Shown: positions 1 to 10,525, counted from the stretch's first letter. The stretch is 64,000 nucleotides of DNA from Silene latifolia (GCF_048544455.1 NC_133538.1:256418491-256482490); one strand, 5' to 3'. A program made the numbers and translations. The notes: generated by a model from the sequence alone, not told the origin.

Positions 1-368
1 GATAAATGGAATGGAGTAGAAGGTTCTATGGTGTTAGAAGACACTGGAAACCTGTGTGCCTCTCTCACTCACCTAAATGAATGAAAGGGTCATCCCAAGA
101 GGAATGTAAACTAATCTCACTTAATGTAAACTAATTTTTTTATTTGCTAATGTCAGAAACATAGTTATGAGATTATAAGACTGTAAGAGTGGTTTTCCGG
201 TTTTATTGACAAATTTGTGCTTACTCAGTATTTTTTTTCCGACCAGTTGACATGACTGTTGAAGTAGAAATCTGAGAGAGAGTTGTACTAAAATTAATGG
301 AAAGACTCTATGTGATGACGCTAAACACAGAATTCTATATGGACCACAAATCCTTAACTACTAAAATG
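1..368. other. Left edge, no gene seen
   Basis: AT-rich DNA with no convincing open frame, promoter or repeat boundary. It is the flank of the Stowaway-like element that begins at 371. Confidence 0.5.
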
Positions 369-1156
369 TACTCCCTCCTATTCCACATAATTGTCCCATT
401 TAGAGGATGTCACAAGAATTAAGGAGGGTAGTATAATAATGAAAAGTAATGCTTGGGGGTAAAATGTTTGGATGAAGGGTATTATGATTATGATGAGTAA
501 TGAATTAATTAAGAGGGTAATTACTCCCTCCTTTTTTACACACCAAAATTTGTTTCCCTCCAAATTCATAAACACAGTGCTGATACAATGACGGTTTTGC
601 GTACATACACTCAGTTTTGCGTAGAAATTAAATTACATGAACTTAAATTATTACACATTCTAAATTGTAATTAAATTACATAATTAAATTACATTAACTT
701 AAAACAAAATTACATTAAACTCTAAATTAACATTAAATTACACAAAAACTTCAGATTAAATTACAAGCACAGTGAATATCAAAACAGAAGGATGGACTTC
801 AGATTAACTTTCGATTTTCTTCATCTGATCTTGATTAGCCCATATCAGTTGTTCCATAAACCAAGATAACCCAAATTGTCAGTCCAAGTGTTAAAATATC
901 CAACTCACCAATATTGCAATTTGACACCAAAAATCAAATTTGGAGCCAAAAATACAAAGAGGTTTCATACACAGCCTCATCACTACAAATGGTGGTGGCA
1001 TTGTATATGAACAACAACTTATCAGGCAATCAATTACCCTCAACATTAGAGATTATCGGGTAGATCAAATTAGAAGAAACAGACATTATATAACCACCAG
1101 CAATCATCACCAGTCCAAAAAAAAAATTCAATGTAAAAAATTTAAGTAATAAGAAA

Positions 1157-1687
1157 TCAACCTCCTGACGATTCGTCTTCGTCTGCAGGACCAAAACCCG
1201 GCCAATATTTAGAAAGCTCTCCCAGAAACCACTTTGTAATAACCGGATTTTTTCGTATGGACACCGGATCTAATTCCCCATCGGAATTACAGACAACATC
1301 AGAGTTACATGCAACATCATCTCTTTTCTCCCTTGCACTCTCTTCCTTTTCATACTCCAAAAAAATCCCAAATTCAGGCCATGATCTACATAGATCTTCC
1401 ATAAACATTAATCTGGTCTGACCAGATTGACGACTTGCTAACCAACTCTTCGCCTCCCTCTCATAATCTCCTCTCTTTGAATTAACCATCATCCTCAAAT
1501 CCATCTCCTCATCCACGATTGTAAAAGGAGCAATATTTGAGCAACATGCAACAACATCAGACTTACCATCATCAACTCCGTCCCCTTCCATATCCATCTC
1601 AGATTCACCACACAAATAATAATCTTCATATTTCTTCTCCATAGCACGAAGATCAATATAAGACCGACTAGATTCAGATTTTTCCAT
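1157..1687 (-). CDS. Unknown small acidic protein (176 aa) with two SWPxFG-like repeats
   Basis: An open frame of 176 codons; I take the ATG at 1687 (MEKSESSRSY). The product is acidic and I do not recognise its family. Its second half contains two related segments, DLCRSWPEFG and ELSKYWPGFG, so it may be built from a short repeat. No signal peptide or membrane segment is visible. The minus-strand upstream region looks like a real plant promoter and leader: an AT-rich TATA-like site near 1940, then a strongly CT-rich leader of about 200 bp. It sits entirely between Stowaway-like ends, so it may be a captured or hitch-hiking host gene. A spurious frame is possible, but the leader and low-complexity-free protein argue for a gene. 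Confidence 0.5.
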   Translation of the reverse strand: MEKSESSRSYIDLRAMEKKYEDYYLCGESEMDMEGDGVDDGKSDVVACCSNIAPFTIVDEEMDLRMMVNSKRGDYEREAKSWLASRQSGQTRLMFMEDLCRSWPEFGIFLEYEKEESAREKRDDVACNSDVVCNSDGELDPVSIRKNPVITKWFLGELSKYWPGFGPADEDESSGG

Positions 1688-1933
1688 CAAAGAGGCACCA
1701 CCCAGATGAAAATTTGAAAAAAAATCAGATTAATCAAAGGCGATGAAGGAATATTATGAATAATAATCAATGTTTGATGAAGATTAAAAGAGGCGATGAA
1801 GTTTTGATGAAGAATGGAAGAGGAGATGATAAATCTGATGATGTTTAGAAGGGAAAACAATGGCGGTTGAGAGAGAAAGAGAGGAAGTGAGAGGCGGAAG
1901 AGAGAGAGCTAGGGTATTGAGGGGATGGGGACG

Positions 1934-1943
1934 GGAATATAAG
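1934..1943 (-). promoter_or_regulatory. TATA-like box of the 176-aa gene
   Basis: The minus strand reads CTTATATTCC here, followed by a CT-rich leader (CTCTCTCT runs) that continues to the start codon at 1687. The spacing suits a plant core promoter with a long leader. It is weak as a TATA box. Confidence 0.35.
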
Positions 1944-2279
1944 GCGCGAGAGATTAGGGTTAATGGGATTGGGCTGGGTTGGTTTACGGATTAAATAGAT
2001 TAGTGGGCTAGATTAGTGAGTGTTAGGATGGGTTATGGGTAGGTTGATTTGTAAATATTGAAAAGTAACAAGGGTAGTATGGTAATTACGTAAGGAAAAA
2101 CATGTCCAAAAATAGACAATGGGACAGTTACCTGACTAGACGAAAATGGACAATGGGACTAATATCCAGAATAGGAGGGAGTATGAAGTTTACTTCTCGG
2201 GACTCTTATGAACAGTGCTCCTCATGAATAGTAAGGATACTAAGGAATAGTGATTTGTTGCATCTGAGCCAATCATCTC

Positions 2280-2570
2280 GATTGATTCGTTGCATCTAAG
2301 CCGAACACTGCAATCATCTAACACACTACCCTTCATTCCTCCTTTCACTCTATATGCCATTCATTCCATCTTCCACTTTACTCTAAGCCTTTCAGTCCTC
2401 TCTTCATTGTTTCGTAGCCATTCATTCTCCCTTTCTCCTTTCTTCATTTTTCAATTACTTCCTCTATCAATTATTTCTTCATCTTTCATCTTTCAATTAT
2501 TCTATCGATTATCGATGCCCTGCTGAATTCTACACAATTCAACAGTTGGATCCATCAATTTTTAATTTCT
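2280..2570 (+). other. Putative host 5' leader exon (pyrimidine-rich)
   Basis: A CT-rich stretch with many TTCATT and CTTTC runs ends in CTAAG followed by GTACGATC, a plausible splice donor near 2573. The following T-rich DNA carries the TTTTAGGGTT pattern common in plant first introns. No convincing protein start is visible, so this is read as a leader exon only. The intron after it would contain the Mutator-like element at 3010 and perhaps the copia element at 11110. An exon chain to the BEL1-like fragment near 20 kb is conceivable but not shown. Confidence 0.3.
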
Positions 2571-2607
2571 AAGGTACGATCAAGCTAATTTTGTTCTATT
2601 TCGGGAG

Positions 2608-2745
2608 GTTTTATTCACTTTTAGGGTTGTTTGTTTGTCTTTCCTAATTTGAATGACTGATTTAGGGTCTTTTTTAGGTGGTTTATTCAATTTTAGGGTT
2701 CTTTGTTTGAATTTTACCTATTTTGTGTGACTGATTTTTGGGGTT
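2608..2745 (+). repeat. Imperfect tandem repeat in putative intron
   Basis: Two diverged copies (about 2608-2672 and 2677-2745) share the order GGTTTATTCA, TTTTAGGGTT, TTTGTTTG, GACTGATTT. A third diverged copy of the whole block occurs 20 kb away at 23271-23385. Confidence 0.5.
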
Positions 2746-2997
2746 TTGTTGTATGATAACATTTTGTACTACCATGCTTCTCAAAACTTCTTTCATACTT
2801 CCTATATGTTTATCTATCTATTTATTTTTCTTGCTTGTTTATTTATTTGTTTTGTTCTTACTTTTTTTTCCGCTGAATTGAGTTCCCTGTTTATTTTTGC
2901 CTTAAATTTGGATTTTGTGATTTCAGTTGTTGTCTTTCCTGATTAATTCTAATAGTTGCGCTTCTTAAGGGAGTGGATTAATGTTTAAAGGTGCCAT

Positions 2998-3009
2998 GCC
3001 GATTCTTGG
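2998..3009 (+). repeat. Left target-site duplication of the Mutator-like element
   Basis: GCCGATTCTTGG stands immediately before the left inverted repeat and is repeated exactly at 10788-10799 after the right one. One further G is shared and ambiguous. Confidence 0.85.
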
Positions 3010-3079
3010 GAAGACGCTACGGTTACACTTGGTGTATAGAATCTTCTATACACCACCAATTAAAATGTAACACGTGGCA
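3010..3079 (+). repeat. Left terminal inverted repeat of the Mutator-like element
   Basis: It matches the reverse complement of 10718-10787: GCTACGGTTACACT, then a 22-bp palindrome (arms GTGTATAGAA and TTCTATACAC, positions 3032-3053), then a variable part and GTGGCA at the inner end. The left copy has a G-box-like CACGTG where the right copy has CATGTG. Confidence 0.85.
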
Positions 3080-3348
3080 GAATCTATTTGTAATTGCAAG
3101 GGAATTGGGTAGGTGTTTGGAGGGAAAAATTTTCATCATGGGAGGGAAGATGAAAAAGATGGAGGGAAAATAGTTAAGAGTTTTATTAATTTTGGTAACA
3201 TGAATATAATTATATTTACTATAATTAAATAATATTATATCTTATTTTTCATATCTTTTCAGTTTTCTACTCTAACGTTGAAATCATACGTTTATTTTGT
3301 GTTAAAAAAAAACCTAAAATTCATATTGTTGCTTGAACGACTTCATCA

Positions 3349-6150
3349 ATGTCAACTCCTAATCACAACTTTTTCGATCTAAATGAAGAGTATCATGAAT
3401 TCAATCTACAAGATGAACCGTCATTGGAAGAAATTAATTTGAATGACACGGTACATGAACGAGTCCAAACTGAGACGGCTGAAATTGTGCAAGCGTCCGA
3501 TGCAACTCAAGGTGGGTCTACTAATTTGTTCCAACAAACAGTTGAACTATTTGATAACGATAATTCTGAAGTTGTTAATGATATTACTAATCCCGAAGTT
3601 GGAATGGTTTTTCCCGGGTCAGAAGAATTCACCGCGTTTATATATTCTTATGCATACAAACGTGGTTTCGAGCTTTTTATAAGAACTAATGAGTTCAAAG
3701 AAGAGTATAAAGCGAATGGCATAAGTCGATTATCGACTGGTGAAAAGGAATCACGTTTTTTTATGTACAAACGGATGAGAATGATGTGTAAGAAAGGTGG
3801 AGAAAACAAACATGAAGGTTCAAATGTTACCGGGTGCAAATTTGTAGTAGATGCTAGATTTCCGAAAGGAAAGACGATGATGGAAATCACGTGTTGTGAG
3901 TTAGAGCATAATCATGAGATTATTCCTGAAAATAGGCGTTTTATGGTAAATTATAGGGTTATAAGTGACTATTTCAAAAGGCGAATTATGCTCAACGATG
4001 CTGCTGGTATCTCGATTGTTAAAAACTACAATTCTATGGTACTTGAATGTGGGGGACACGAAAATGTTCCATTTAATAATAAGGATGTGAGGAATCTTAT
4101 AAATCAAGAGAGACGGACAGTGAGGCTAGGCGGCGATGCTACTGCATTGTTGAAATATTTTGAAGAGATGAAAGCGGACAATCCGGATTTTTTCTATGCT
4201 ATTCGGCGTAATAGTGACGGACGTTTGTCAGACTTTTTTTGGGCAGATGCTCGATGTCGGGCTTTGTTTAAAGCGTTCCCTATGTTCTTTCATATGACAC
4301 TACATTCATGTGCAATAGGTAATTTAACTATTGTATTATCATCCTTTTAATATGTGTAGTTATATTAATGAAGGAAGAATGGTCAGTTGAAAGCCTGAAA
4401 GGAGTGAAAGCATCTAAGTTCATACGGAGTATATATTAGATGATGTTCAGTTAGAATAAAAATGGTCAGCTAGAATAGCATAGAAAGTGATAGTCAGCTA
4501 GAATAAAAATGGTCAGCTAGAATAGCATAGAAAGTGATAGTTTTTTTTTGGCAGCTATAGAAAGTGATAGTTGAATGTCCTTATACAAATTTGAAAGTGA
4601 TAGTTCCTTTCTAATGTTATGTTGAATTGATATGTGTAGCTATATAGTTTTCTCTGTTTTTTTTACTTATGTGACTTCTCTTTGTCTCAATTTACTACTG
4701 TTTTTACAGGTTCGAGATGCCCTTTTCACCTTTCGTTGGCGTTAATCACCATGGTAGGTCAACTCTTTTTGCGGCTGCTTTAATATCTCGTGAAAATACA
4801 GAAACGTTTGAATGGGTATTCCGACAGTGGTTAGAATGTATGGGCAAGCCTCCTTCCATCATACTTACTGACCAAGCCACAGCGATTGGTAACGCAATTA
4901 AAAGTGTATTTGGAATCGATTTTCCTCATCGGCTTTGTCTTTGGCACATAATGAGAAATGCGGCAAAAAATTTGGGTGCATGTGCTGGTTGGCCAAAAAT
5001 TGAGGTGGAATTGAGAAATGCGGTTCATGACACTATGGACGCCAATGAGTTTGAGGAGGCATGGCGTACAATGGTCCAAAAATATCAGATACAAAACAAT
5101 CCTTGGATAAAAGAGTCGTATGCACTGAGACGTAAGTGGGTTCCTGTCTATTGGAAAGGTACTTTTTGTGCTGGAATGTCGTCGACACAGCGGAGTGAGC
5201 AACAAAATCGATTTCTAAAGACCTTTGTCAGCATCGAAAGCGGTTTGTGTAACTTTGTTCATCAGTTTAAGAATGCCATATTATCAAAGGTAAATGAGGA
5301 GAAGCAAATGAATTTCGAGTGCTTAGATAGACCGCCTAAGTTATCACCCGGCTCTATTCTAGTAGAAGAAGTTTTTCATAAACTTTACACAAATACAATG
5401 TTTAAGGAGGTACAAGCTGAGGTATTTGGGTTATTTAATACAAATGTGGTAAATATAGGGAAGGTCGGAAATTACACTAGGTACTTGGCCGATGAGATTA
5501 TTGTTGATCCGCCATGGAGGAGAGGAGCTAAAAAATCATATGAGGTGAATATCGACGCCGTTGAGGTAGATTTTACTTGCTCGTGTAAGCTTTTTGAGTT
5601 CAAGGGTATTTTATGTAAACATATTATCCGGTGTATACAACTCGAAGATATCAAGTACATTCCCGACAAATACATTTTAGATTGTTGGCGAAAAGATATT
5701 GTAAGAGGGTACGAGCACATTCGGGTGGGTTATTACGATCCGGAAGCATATGCTAGAGTGAAAAAGTCTATGAAAATGAATGAGAAAAATGATTACATTG
5801 CTAGACTGGCTTTACAAGATGACGAGGCTTACGCCATATACGAGGCTGGAATAGCGGATTTGAGCAAAAAATTGGAGAATCACGTGGGAGTCGACACCAT
5901 CAGCTCCTCCGGAACAGGGGGAAATTCGTCTAAAGTTTGGGGACGTAGGAGGTTACAAAGGAAAGAAAATAATCAAAGACATATCATTAAGAACCTACCA
6001 CCTCCGGTTGAAGGATGTATAAAGGATCCGGTTGATAAAAGAGGTGTGGGGAGGGCAAGAAAACCAAAACAGAAGACTTTTAGAAAAAGAAGCGATGGAT
6101 CATCGCAACCCACCCCATCGAAAAGAAGCGAGCACCAACATTTGATTTAA
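3349..6150 (+). CDS. FAR1-related (FRS/MULE) transposase, two exons, one frameshift in exon 1
   Basis: Exon 1 (3349-4318) encodes an acidic N-terminus, then the FAR1 zinc-cluster DNA-binding domain (about residues 85-190, ending in CELEHNHE). An intron with GT at 4319 and AG at 4708-4709 follows. Exon 2 (4710-6150) encodes the MULE transposase core (MPFSPFVGVNHHG, then ILTDQATAI with the second catalytic Asp, and the TQRSEQQN segment with the likely catalytic Glu), a SWIM zinc finger (CSCKLF...GILCKHI) near 5577-5635 and a basic tail. The spliced frame NRFEMPF, including the first catalytic Asp in SYDTTF, only fits if one base is missing near 4278, so this copy carries a one-base frameshift or a sequence error. 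FAR1-like proteins are either transposases or domesticated light-signalling regulators; the flanking inverted repeats make this one a transposase. Confidence 0.88.
4445..4539 (+). repeat. Tandem repeat inside the transposase intron
   Basis: Two copies of a 47-48 bp unit (TCAGCTAGAATAAAAATGG... AAGTGATA) at about 4445-4491 and 4493-4539. A partial third copy follows after a T-run. Confidence 0.75.
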
Positions 6151-7042
6151 ACTCCACGAGTTTTTTTCAGAATGTAATTCGTTATTTTGGTATCACGGAC
6201 TATGTTTGCATCATTATTTTTGTCGATTTCCTGTTAAACTGGCAGAATGATTTTTGTACTAGCAAATAAATAGGTTTTTGGTTCCGAAAATTAATTTCGG
6301 TTAGCAAGCAACTGAACTGTGTTGTCCGGGTTTTTACTGCATTGCAGAAGTAATAAGAAATCGCATTCTGATGCAGTGCGTGCTTGGGATCGAACTCGGG
6401 TTTGCGGAGACTGCAAGTTTTTAAAGGCATCCTCGTAACCAATTAAACAAGGGTATCAGCACGTCCATTTATACATTCTAATTCATTATATTGCAATTTA
6501 CCAGTTAAAAAAAACGTGTTATATTCTAATTCATTATATTCTAATTCATTATATTGTAATCTTAACATATCTTATATCTTATAAAATATTCTACCAAGCC
6601 TATAATTATGTTATACTTGCCTAAAATCATGGCTAGAATTAAGCATAGAATTGATCATGAATATTTTTTTTTATTATATTTTGATTTTTTGTATATTTTG
6701 TTATCTTTTCTTTCTTTTTTTAATTTCAAAAAAGATGACTTTATGTAACAAAAAAGATGGCTTTACGTAACAAAATTTTTTTGTATATTTTTTTATCTTT
6801 TCTTTCTTTTTTTTTATTTTTTTAAAAGATGAATTACGTAAAAAAAATTTTGTTAATATTTAAGGATCCATAATTTGTCATATTAATTATATGGAGAAAT
6901 AAAATTGATACTTTCGGATGATAAAAAAAAGAACCTTCAATAATATAAAATTTCATAACTTTGAATTTATTCGTAACAATACTAAATGTAAATAAAATTA
7001 AACCGGATTATTCGTAACAATGCGAAACAACATAAACGAATT
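6151..7042. other. Non-coding stretch between the two transposon genes, with a tRNA-like remnant
   Basis: 3' flank of both convergent genes. It holds a repeated TTCTAATTCATTATATT motif (6475-6555), poly-T runs and one tRNA-like (SINE) remnant at about 6385-6445. No gene seen. Confidence 0.5.
6385..6445 (-). repeat. tRNA-derived SINE-like remnant
   Basis: On the minus strand TGGTTACGAGG (A-box like, 6431-6441) is followed 44 bp later by GAGTTCGATCC (B-box like, 6387-6397). The same arrangement and the neighbouring word GGGTATCAGCAC recur at 7824-7900, so the two are diverged copies of one family. Confidence 0.45.
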
Positions 7043-7444
7043 CTAAAATACTATCTTCTTGCAGCTTTTGCGTACTCCACCGCCTCTTCTTTTTCTCCCT
7101 CTCCCACCCTTTGATGATGAGCATGGAGGTGGGGTCTCGAGCATAACTACGTCACTATCGTAGTCATTTTCATCATCCCTTACGATGATATTATCGATTT
7201 TTGGTGTCGCCACCATCGAAATATCATCGTCAATTTTTGTCCAATATTTTTTGTCGAGGGGGAGATTAGAGTTAAGAATATTGTACTCCTCCTCGTACAT
7301 ATTTTTTAAAAGCATATTGGATGTTGGTGCTATTCGAGACATAGCTTTCGAAACTACGTCGTGACCAACTTCCTTTAACATTTCTCGCATAAATAAGCGA
7401 AAAACGATTAGGTCACCAACATGTTGTTTGTTTGATGTTGCCAT
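7043..7444 (-). CDS. Second transposon gene: small nuclear-type basic-tailed protein (133 aa), unknown
   Basis: An open frame of 133 codons starting at the ATG at 7444 (MATSNKQHVG). The N-terminal half is helical in character (LIVFRLFMREMLKEVGHDVV). The middle is acidic (RDDENDYDSD). The C-terminus is a Pro-Ser patch followed by a basic cluster, GRGRKRRGGG, that resembles a nuclear localisation signal. A canonical TATA box lies about 90 bp upstream with a CT/A-rich leader, so it is likely transcribed. It converges with the transposase gene inside the same element. Other Mutator elements carry a second gene (mudrB in MuDR), but I see no similarity to it. Family unknown. Confidence 0.6.
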   Translation of the reverse strand: MATSNKQHVGDLIVFRLFMREMLKEVGHDVVSKAMSRIAPTSNMLLKNMYEEEYNILNSNLPLDKKYWTKIDDDISMVATPKIDNIIVRDDENDYDSDVVMLETPPPCSSSKGGRGRKRRGGGVRKSCKKIVF

Positions 7445-7530
7445 TCTCACAAATTTTTTGCTAAAGGAATTAAGATTTTGAGTAGAAGTAAAATGGAGAT
7501 GAATGATAATAAAATGGAGGGTTTAGGGTT

Positions 7531-7540
7531 GTATTTATAA
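7531..7540 (-). promoter_or_regulatory. TATA box of the 133-aa transposon gene
   Basis: The minus strand reads TTATAAATAC, a strong plant TATA box, about 90 bp before the ATG at 7444. The leader between them is AT-rich with CATCTCC and CTTCTACTC motifs. Confidence 0.65.
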
Positions 7541-7694
7541 CAATTTTTTCCCTCCAATTTTATATTTCACTAAAGAAATTTCCCTCCAATTTTTTTCATT
7601 TTCCCTCCAAAATAGTATTATAAGAGTAAAAAAAATGAGCACATAACACCTTAATATCAAATAATTTAGATAAATAAATGTGTAGATGTGTCTT

Positions 7695-7750
7695 GAACAA
7701 CTGGTTGGAGTGCTATATTTTATACTAGAGATCGCAGGTTCAATACTCAA
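7695..7750 (+). repeat. tRNA-derived SINE-like remnant (plus strand)
   Basis: TGGTTGGAGTG (A-box like, 7702-7712) and GGTTCAATACT (B-box like, 7737-7747) have the tRNA-like spacing of 35 bp. This looks like an RNA polymerase III promoter remnant, not a folding tRNA gene. Confidence 0.45.
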
Positions 7751-7823
7751 TAGCAGCATATAATTATTATTTTTTTAATCAAAAAACGCAATTGGAAAAA
7801 AATGATGAGCAATGACTCATAGA

Positions 7824-7900
7824 AGAATCGAACTCTGGTATTAAGGAGAAGAGTATCAATATTCAAGGTAAGCATTGTAACCAAATGAGCAAGGGTATCA
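7824..7900 (-). repeat. tRNA-derived SINE-like remnant, second copy
   Basis: The minus strand has TGGTTACAATGC (7872-7883) and GAGTTCGATTC (7824-7834). It shares GGGTATCAGCAC with the remnant near 6450. Confidence 0.42.
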
Positions 7901-7908
7901 GCACATGC

Positions 7909-8395
7909 ATTAAACTAAATTATAATCTATTTAGTTGTCTTAAATAATTACGTAAATTTTAATAACGTTGAAATGATTATTCGAATGAACGTTCAAGAAC
8001 CACGATAACTCTTAATTCCCACATAACCGATCATTCTATTATATTAAATTAAATGCTTGCATTTCTCTTTATATCTCATAATATAATTAAACTCAATCGA
8101 TCGCATTTAGTATTAACTTTTATTCCGTTTTGAAGGCTTAGGGTTTCAGGTTTTAAGGTTTAGCATTGTAACTAAGCTAAACTATAATCTATTTAGTTGT
8201 CTTAAACAATTACGTAAATTTTAGTAACGTTGAATTGATTATTCGAATATACGTTCATACGAGCACGATAACTCTTAGTTCTTACATACCCGATCATTCT
8301 ATTATAATTAAATTAAATCATTAAATGCTTACATTTTTCTTTTAATCTCATAATATAATTACGCTCAATCGATCGCATTTAGTATTAACTTGCAT
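7909..8395 (+). repeat. Two-copy tandem repeat, period about 258 bp
   Basis: The copies at about 7909-8127 and 8171-8395 share TATAATCTATTTAGTTGTC, ATTACGTAAATTTTA, CGATAACTCTTA, CGATCATTCTATTAT and CAATCGATCGCATTTAG in the same order. They are moderately diverged. Shorter pieces (CGATCATT, CGATCGCATT) continue to about 8660. Confidence 0.75.
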
Positions 8396-8699
8396 TAAAC
8401 GATCATTCTGTTAATGTTCCCGTTAAATCTATCACGTTTATGATTAAATCACATAAAATGATTACATTAGTATTGTAACGTTCAATCAAGCACATTATCT
8501 TTGTACCCCCATAGACCGATAATTTAATTATTAACACGTTATATATCGATCCCATTTAGCATTAAATCTCATATACTGATCATTTTATTACAATTAGGTT
8601 CAAACTAGTACATTATCCCTTTTAGAATAACATAAAGCGATCATTTCAATCGTTCGCGTTTGTCATTACGTTCATTCTCCTATCATAATTACGTGATGT

Positions 8700-8825
8700 C
8701 TTATTTTGCGTAACCCTAAACCTTATTAAATTAAACCTAAACCCTGAAACTTTATAAATCCTTAAACCCCAAAACCCTAAACCTTAAAAACCCGATACCC
8801 TAAGCCTTCGAAACCCTGAAACGTT
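8700..8825. repeat. Degenerate plant telomere-like units
   Basis: Several CCCTAAA and CCTAAACC units interspersed with variants (ACCCTGAAAC, CCCTAAGCC) lie in one orientation. The reverse form (CTTAGGGTTTCAGG) occurs at 8143-8156. They are too irregular for a functional telomere. Confidence 0.55.
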
Positions 8826-9101
8826 ATGTCTTTCTTCACCATTTTGTACTACCGTCAATTTTTAATTAATAAAATTATATTTGCATAATTCAATTATAAA
8901 AATATTTTTCCTTGTTGATGTCAGTTTTTTTACTAATAATAAGGTAAGAATTGTATTAGAGCACAATCATTTGTATGATCCGATTTGGCGTACGAATGTC
9001 CATATGATTCTATCAACAATGTCAATGTTTTGCTAACGTCAATTTTTAACTAATAACGTAATAATTGTACATTTCAATTATTAACATTATTTTTTCTCTA
9101 C

Positions 9102-9606
9102 TAGGGGCGTTATCGAGCGAGTCGAGCCCGGGCTTGGCCTTGCTCGGATTGTGCTCATAAAGTAAAACTCGAGCTCGAGTCGATCTCGAGCTTACCCGAG
9201 CTTCAAAAAATTGTGCTCGTTATCAAGCTTGCGTACTTTAACGCGAGCTCGAGTCAAATTCAAGCTCAACTCGAGCCTATATATAATTGTTGATTGTTCA
9301 TTTTTTTTCTCTCTCGAAATTTTCAATACCAAGGCTCAAAATATTTATATACAAATATTGGAAAATCAACGAGGCATATTTGATATGTGTGATACAAATA
9401 TATAATCATGACAAAACATTTTTATAAAATATGAGTAACATTTTATCTAATTATACAAGTTCGAGTCTGCTCACGAGTTTTTCGAGTCGAGCCAACGTTT
9501 GCTCAGCTTGACTCGTTAAGCTCTCGATCCGAGCTCACGCGAGCCGAGTTTTGACCGAGCCGAGCTCGAGTTGCTCGCGAGCTGTCTCGTCTCATTAACA
9601 ACCCTA
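9102..9606. mobile_element. hAT-type MITE (505 bp) nested in the Mutator-like element
   Basis: It starts TAGGGGCGTTATCGAGCGAG and ends with the inverted equivalent CATTAACAACCCTA. The 8-bp duplication TTCTCTAC stands exactly on both sides (9094-9101 and 9607-9614). The outer 150 bp on each side are rich in GAGCTCGAG and CTCGAGC words. The AT-rich centre has no coding capacity. TA-GGG ends with an 8-bp duplication are diagnostic of hAT elements. Confidence 0.85.
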
Positions 9607-9614
9607 TTCTCTAC

Positions 9615-10163
9615 TAATGTCAACTTTTTACTAATAAGCACGAAGATTTGTATGATACGATTTGGAGCACAAATATTGGTTGATTAGATTAATATTGTAA
9701 ATTTTTCATCAAGGACATTACGGAGTATATTTCTAGCATTTACAGTAATGCTAATTTTTGAATAATAACATAAAATTAATAATCGTAGTTTATTTTCGTA
9801 GTACGAATTTTATCGATTAAGTACATAACATTTTACCAATTTGTTCTATTTAATATCCTTAGGCCTACCTTGCTCACGAACAAGGACCAAAATGAAAAAG
9901 TCAACCCTCCTGCGTATGCCTTTCCAGTTTCCACCATCTCCGTTCGATTTCGATTTCAATTTCGATTTCTTAAACTTGTAAACCTAATTACTCAATAACC
10001 AAAACACAACTTTTCAAGTCAATTAAATTGTTGGATTTCTTAAACTCAATGAGATTAAAAATTGAAGAAAAACATTGAGCATCACTGCCAACATTGATTA
10101 TCGATCAGATTTCTTAAACGCCGGCTACTCAAATTTTTAATCTGATTATCGATCGATTACTTG
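9615..10163. other. AT-rich non-coding part of the Mutator-like element
   Basis: Contains a short run of ATTTCGATTTC repeats near 9945-9970. No gene seen. Confidence 0.4.
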
Positions 10164-10189
10164 CTATTTCAATTTCTTTAGATTATAAT

Positions 10190-10525
10190 TAAGGGTTGGG
10201 TTCTTGGAGGCCGTTTCGTGGTGGCAAAACCGCCGATTTGGCAGGGTTCTTGGCGCGGTGACCGAGGGCGACGTGATCATCGTGTTCATGCTAGGGTCTT
10301 CGGCGTCATAGGTCGCCGGCGCCGGAGATGTTGACGGCAAAGAGGTATCACAGCAAGCACGGAGATCTTCACGGTAGTTGTACGGAATAACCCTTTCCAT
10401 GAAACATGACGATGGTGGCCCGAGGGTTCGCCGGCGTGAGAATCATCCACGTCGGTAAGTATTTGACGGCGAAGTGGACGGAGTTCAGGCTAGACATGGA
10501 CGATATTTTCACAGTTGCCACAAAT
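10190..10525 (-). pseudogene. GC-rich segment inside the transposon, possibly a captured host gene fragment
   Basis: This 330-bp patch is much richer in GC than everything around it. Minus-strand frames look like broken coding sequence. One reads ...KYLPTWMILTP and then ATIVMFHGKGYSV; the hydrophobic strand followed by HG resembles the oxyanion region of alpha/beta hydrolases. It is then interrupted. Another frame continues for about 70 codons from 10400. It lies just inside the right inverted repeat, where Pack-MULE captures are often found. The hydrolase assignment is a weak guess; capture is inferred from composition and position. Confidence 0.4.

Larger units (their letters stand above)
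371..2181. mobile_element. Stowaway-like (Tc1/mariner-type) element, about 1.8 kb, TA target duplication
   Basis: The left end reads CTCCCTCCTATTC and the right end is its exact inverted copy (GAATAGGAGGGAG). GTCCCATT recurs at the matching distance inside each end. TA lies outside both ends (369-370 and 2182-2183). CTCCCTCC termini with a TA duplication are typical of plant Stowaway elements. At 1.8 kb it is long for a MITE and contains a small gene on the minus strand (1157-1687) that does not look like a mariner transposase. A further TACTCCCTCC end lies at 522-531, so two nested or adjacent MITEs flanking a host gene are an alternative explanation. Confidence 0.5.

Noticed and set aside
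2290-2526. 78-codon Ser/Phe-rich frame at the leader
   Set aside because: Pyrimidine-rich untranslated leader gives such frames; no domain.
7702-7747. A functional tRNA gene
   Set aside because: A and B boxes only; no acceptor or anticodon stems can be paired.
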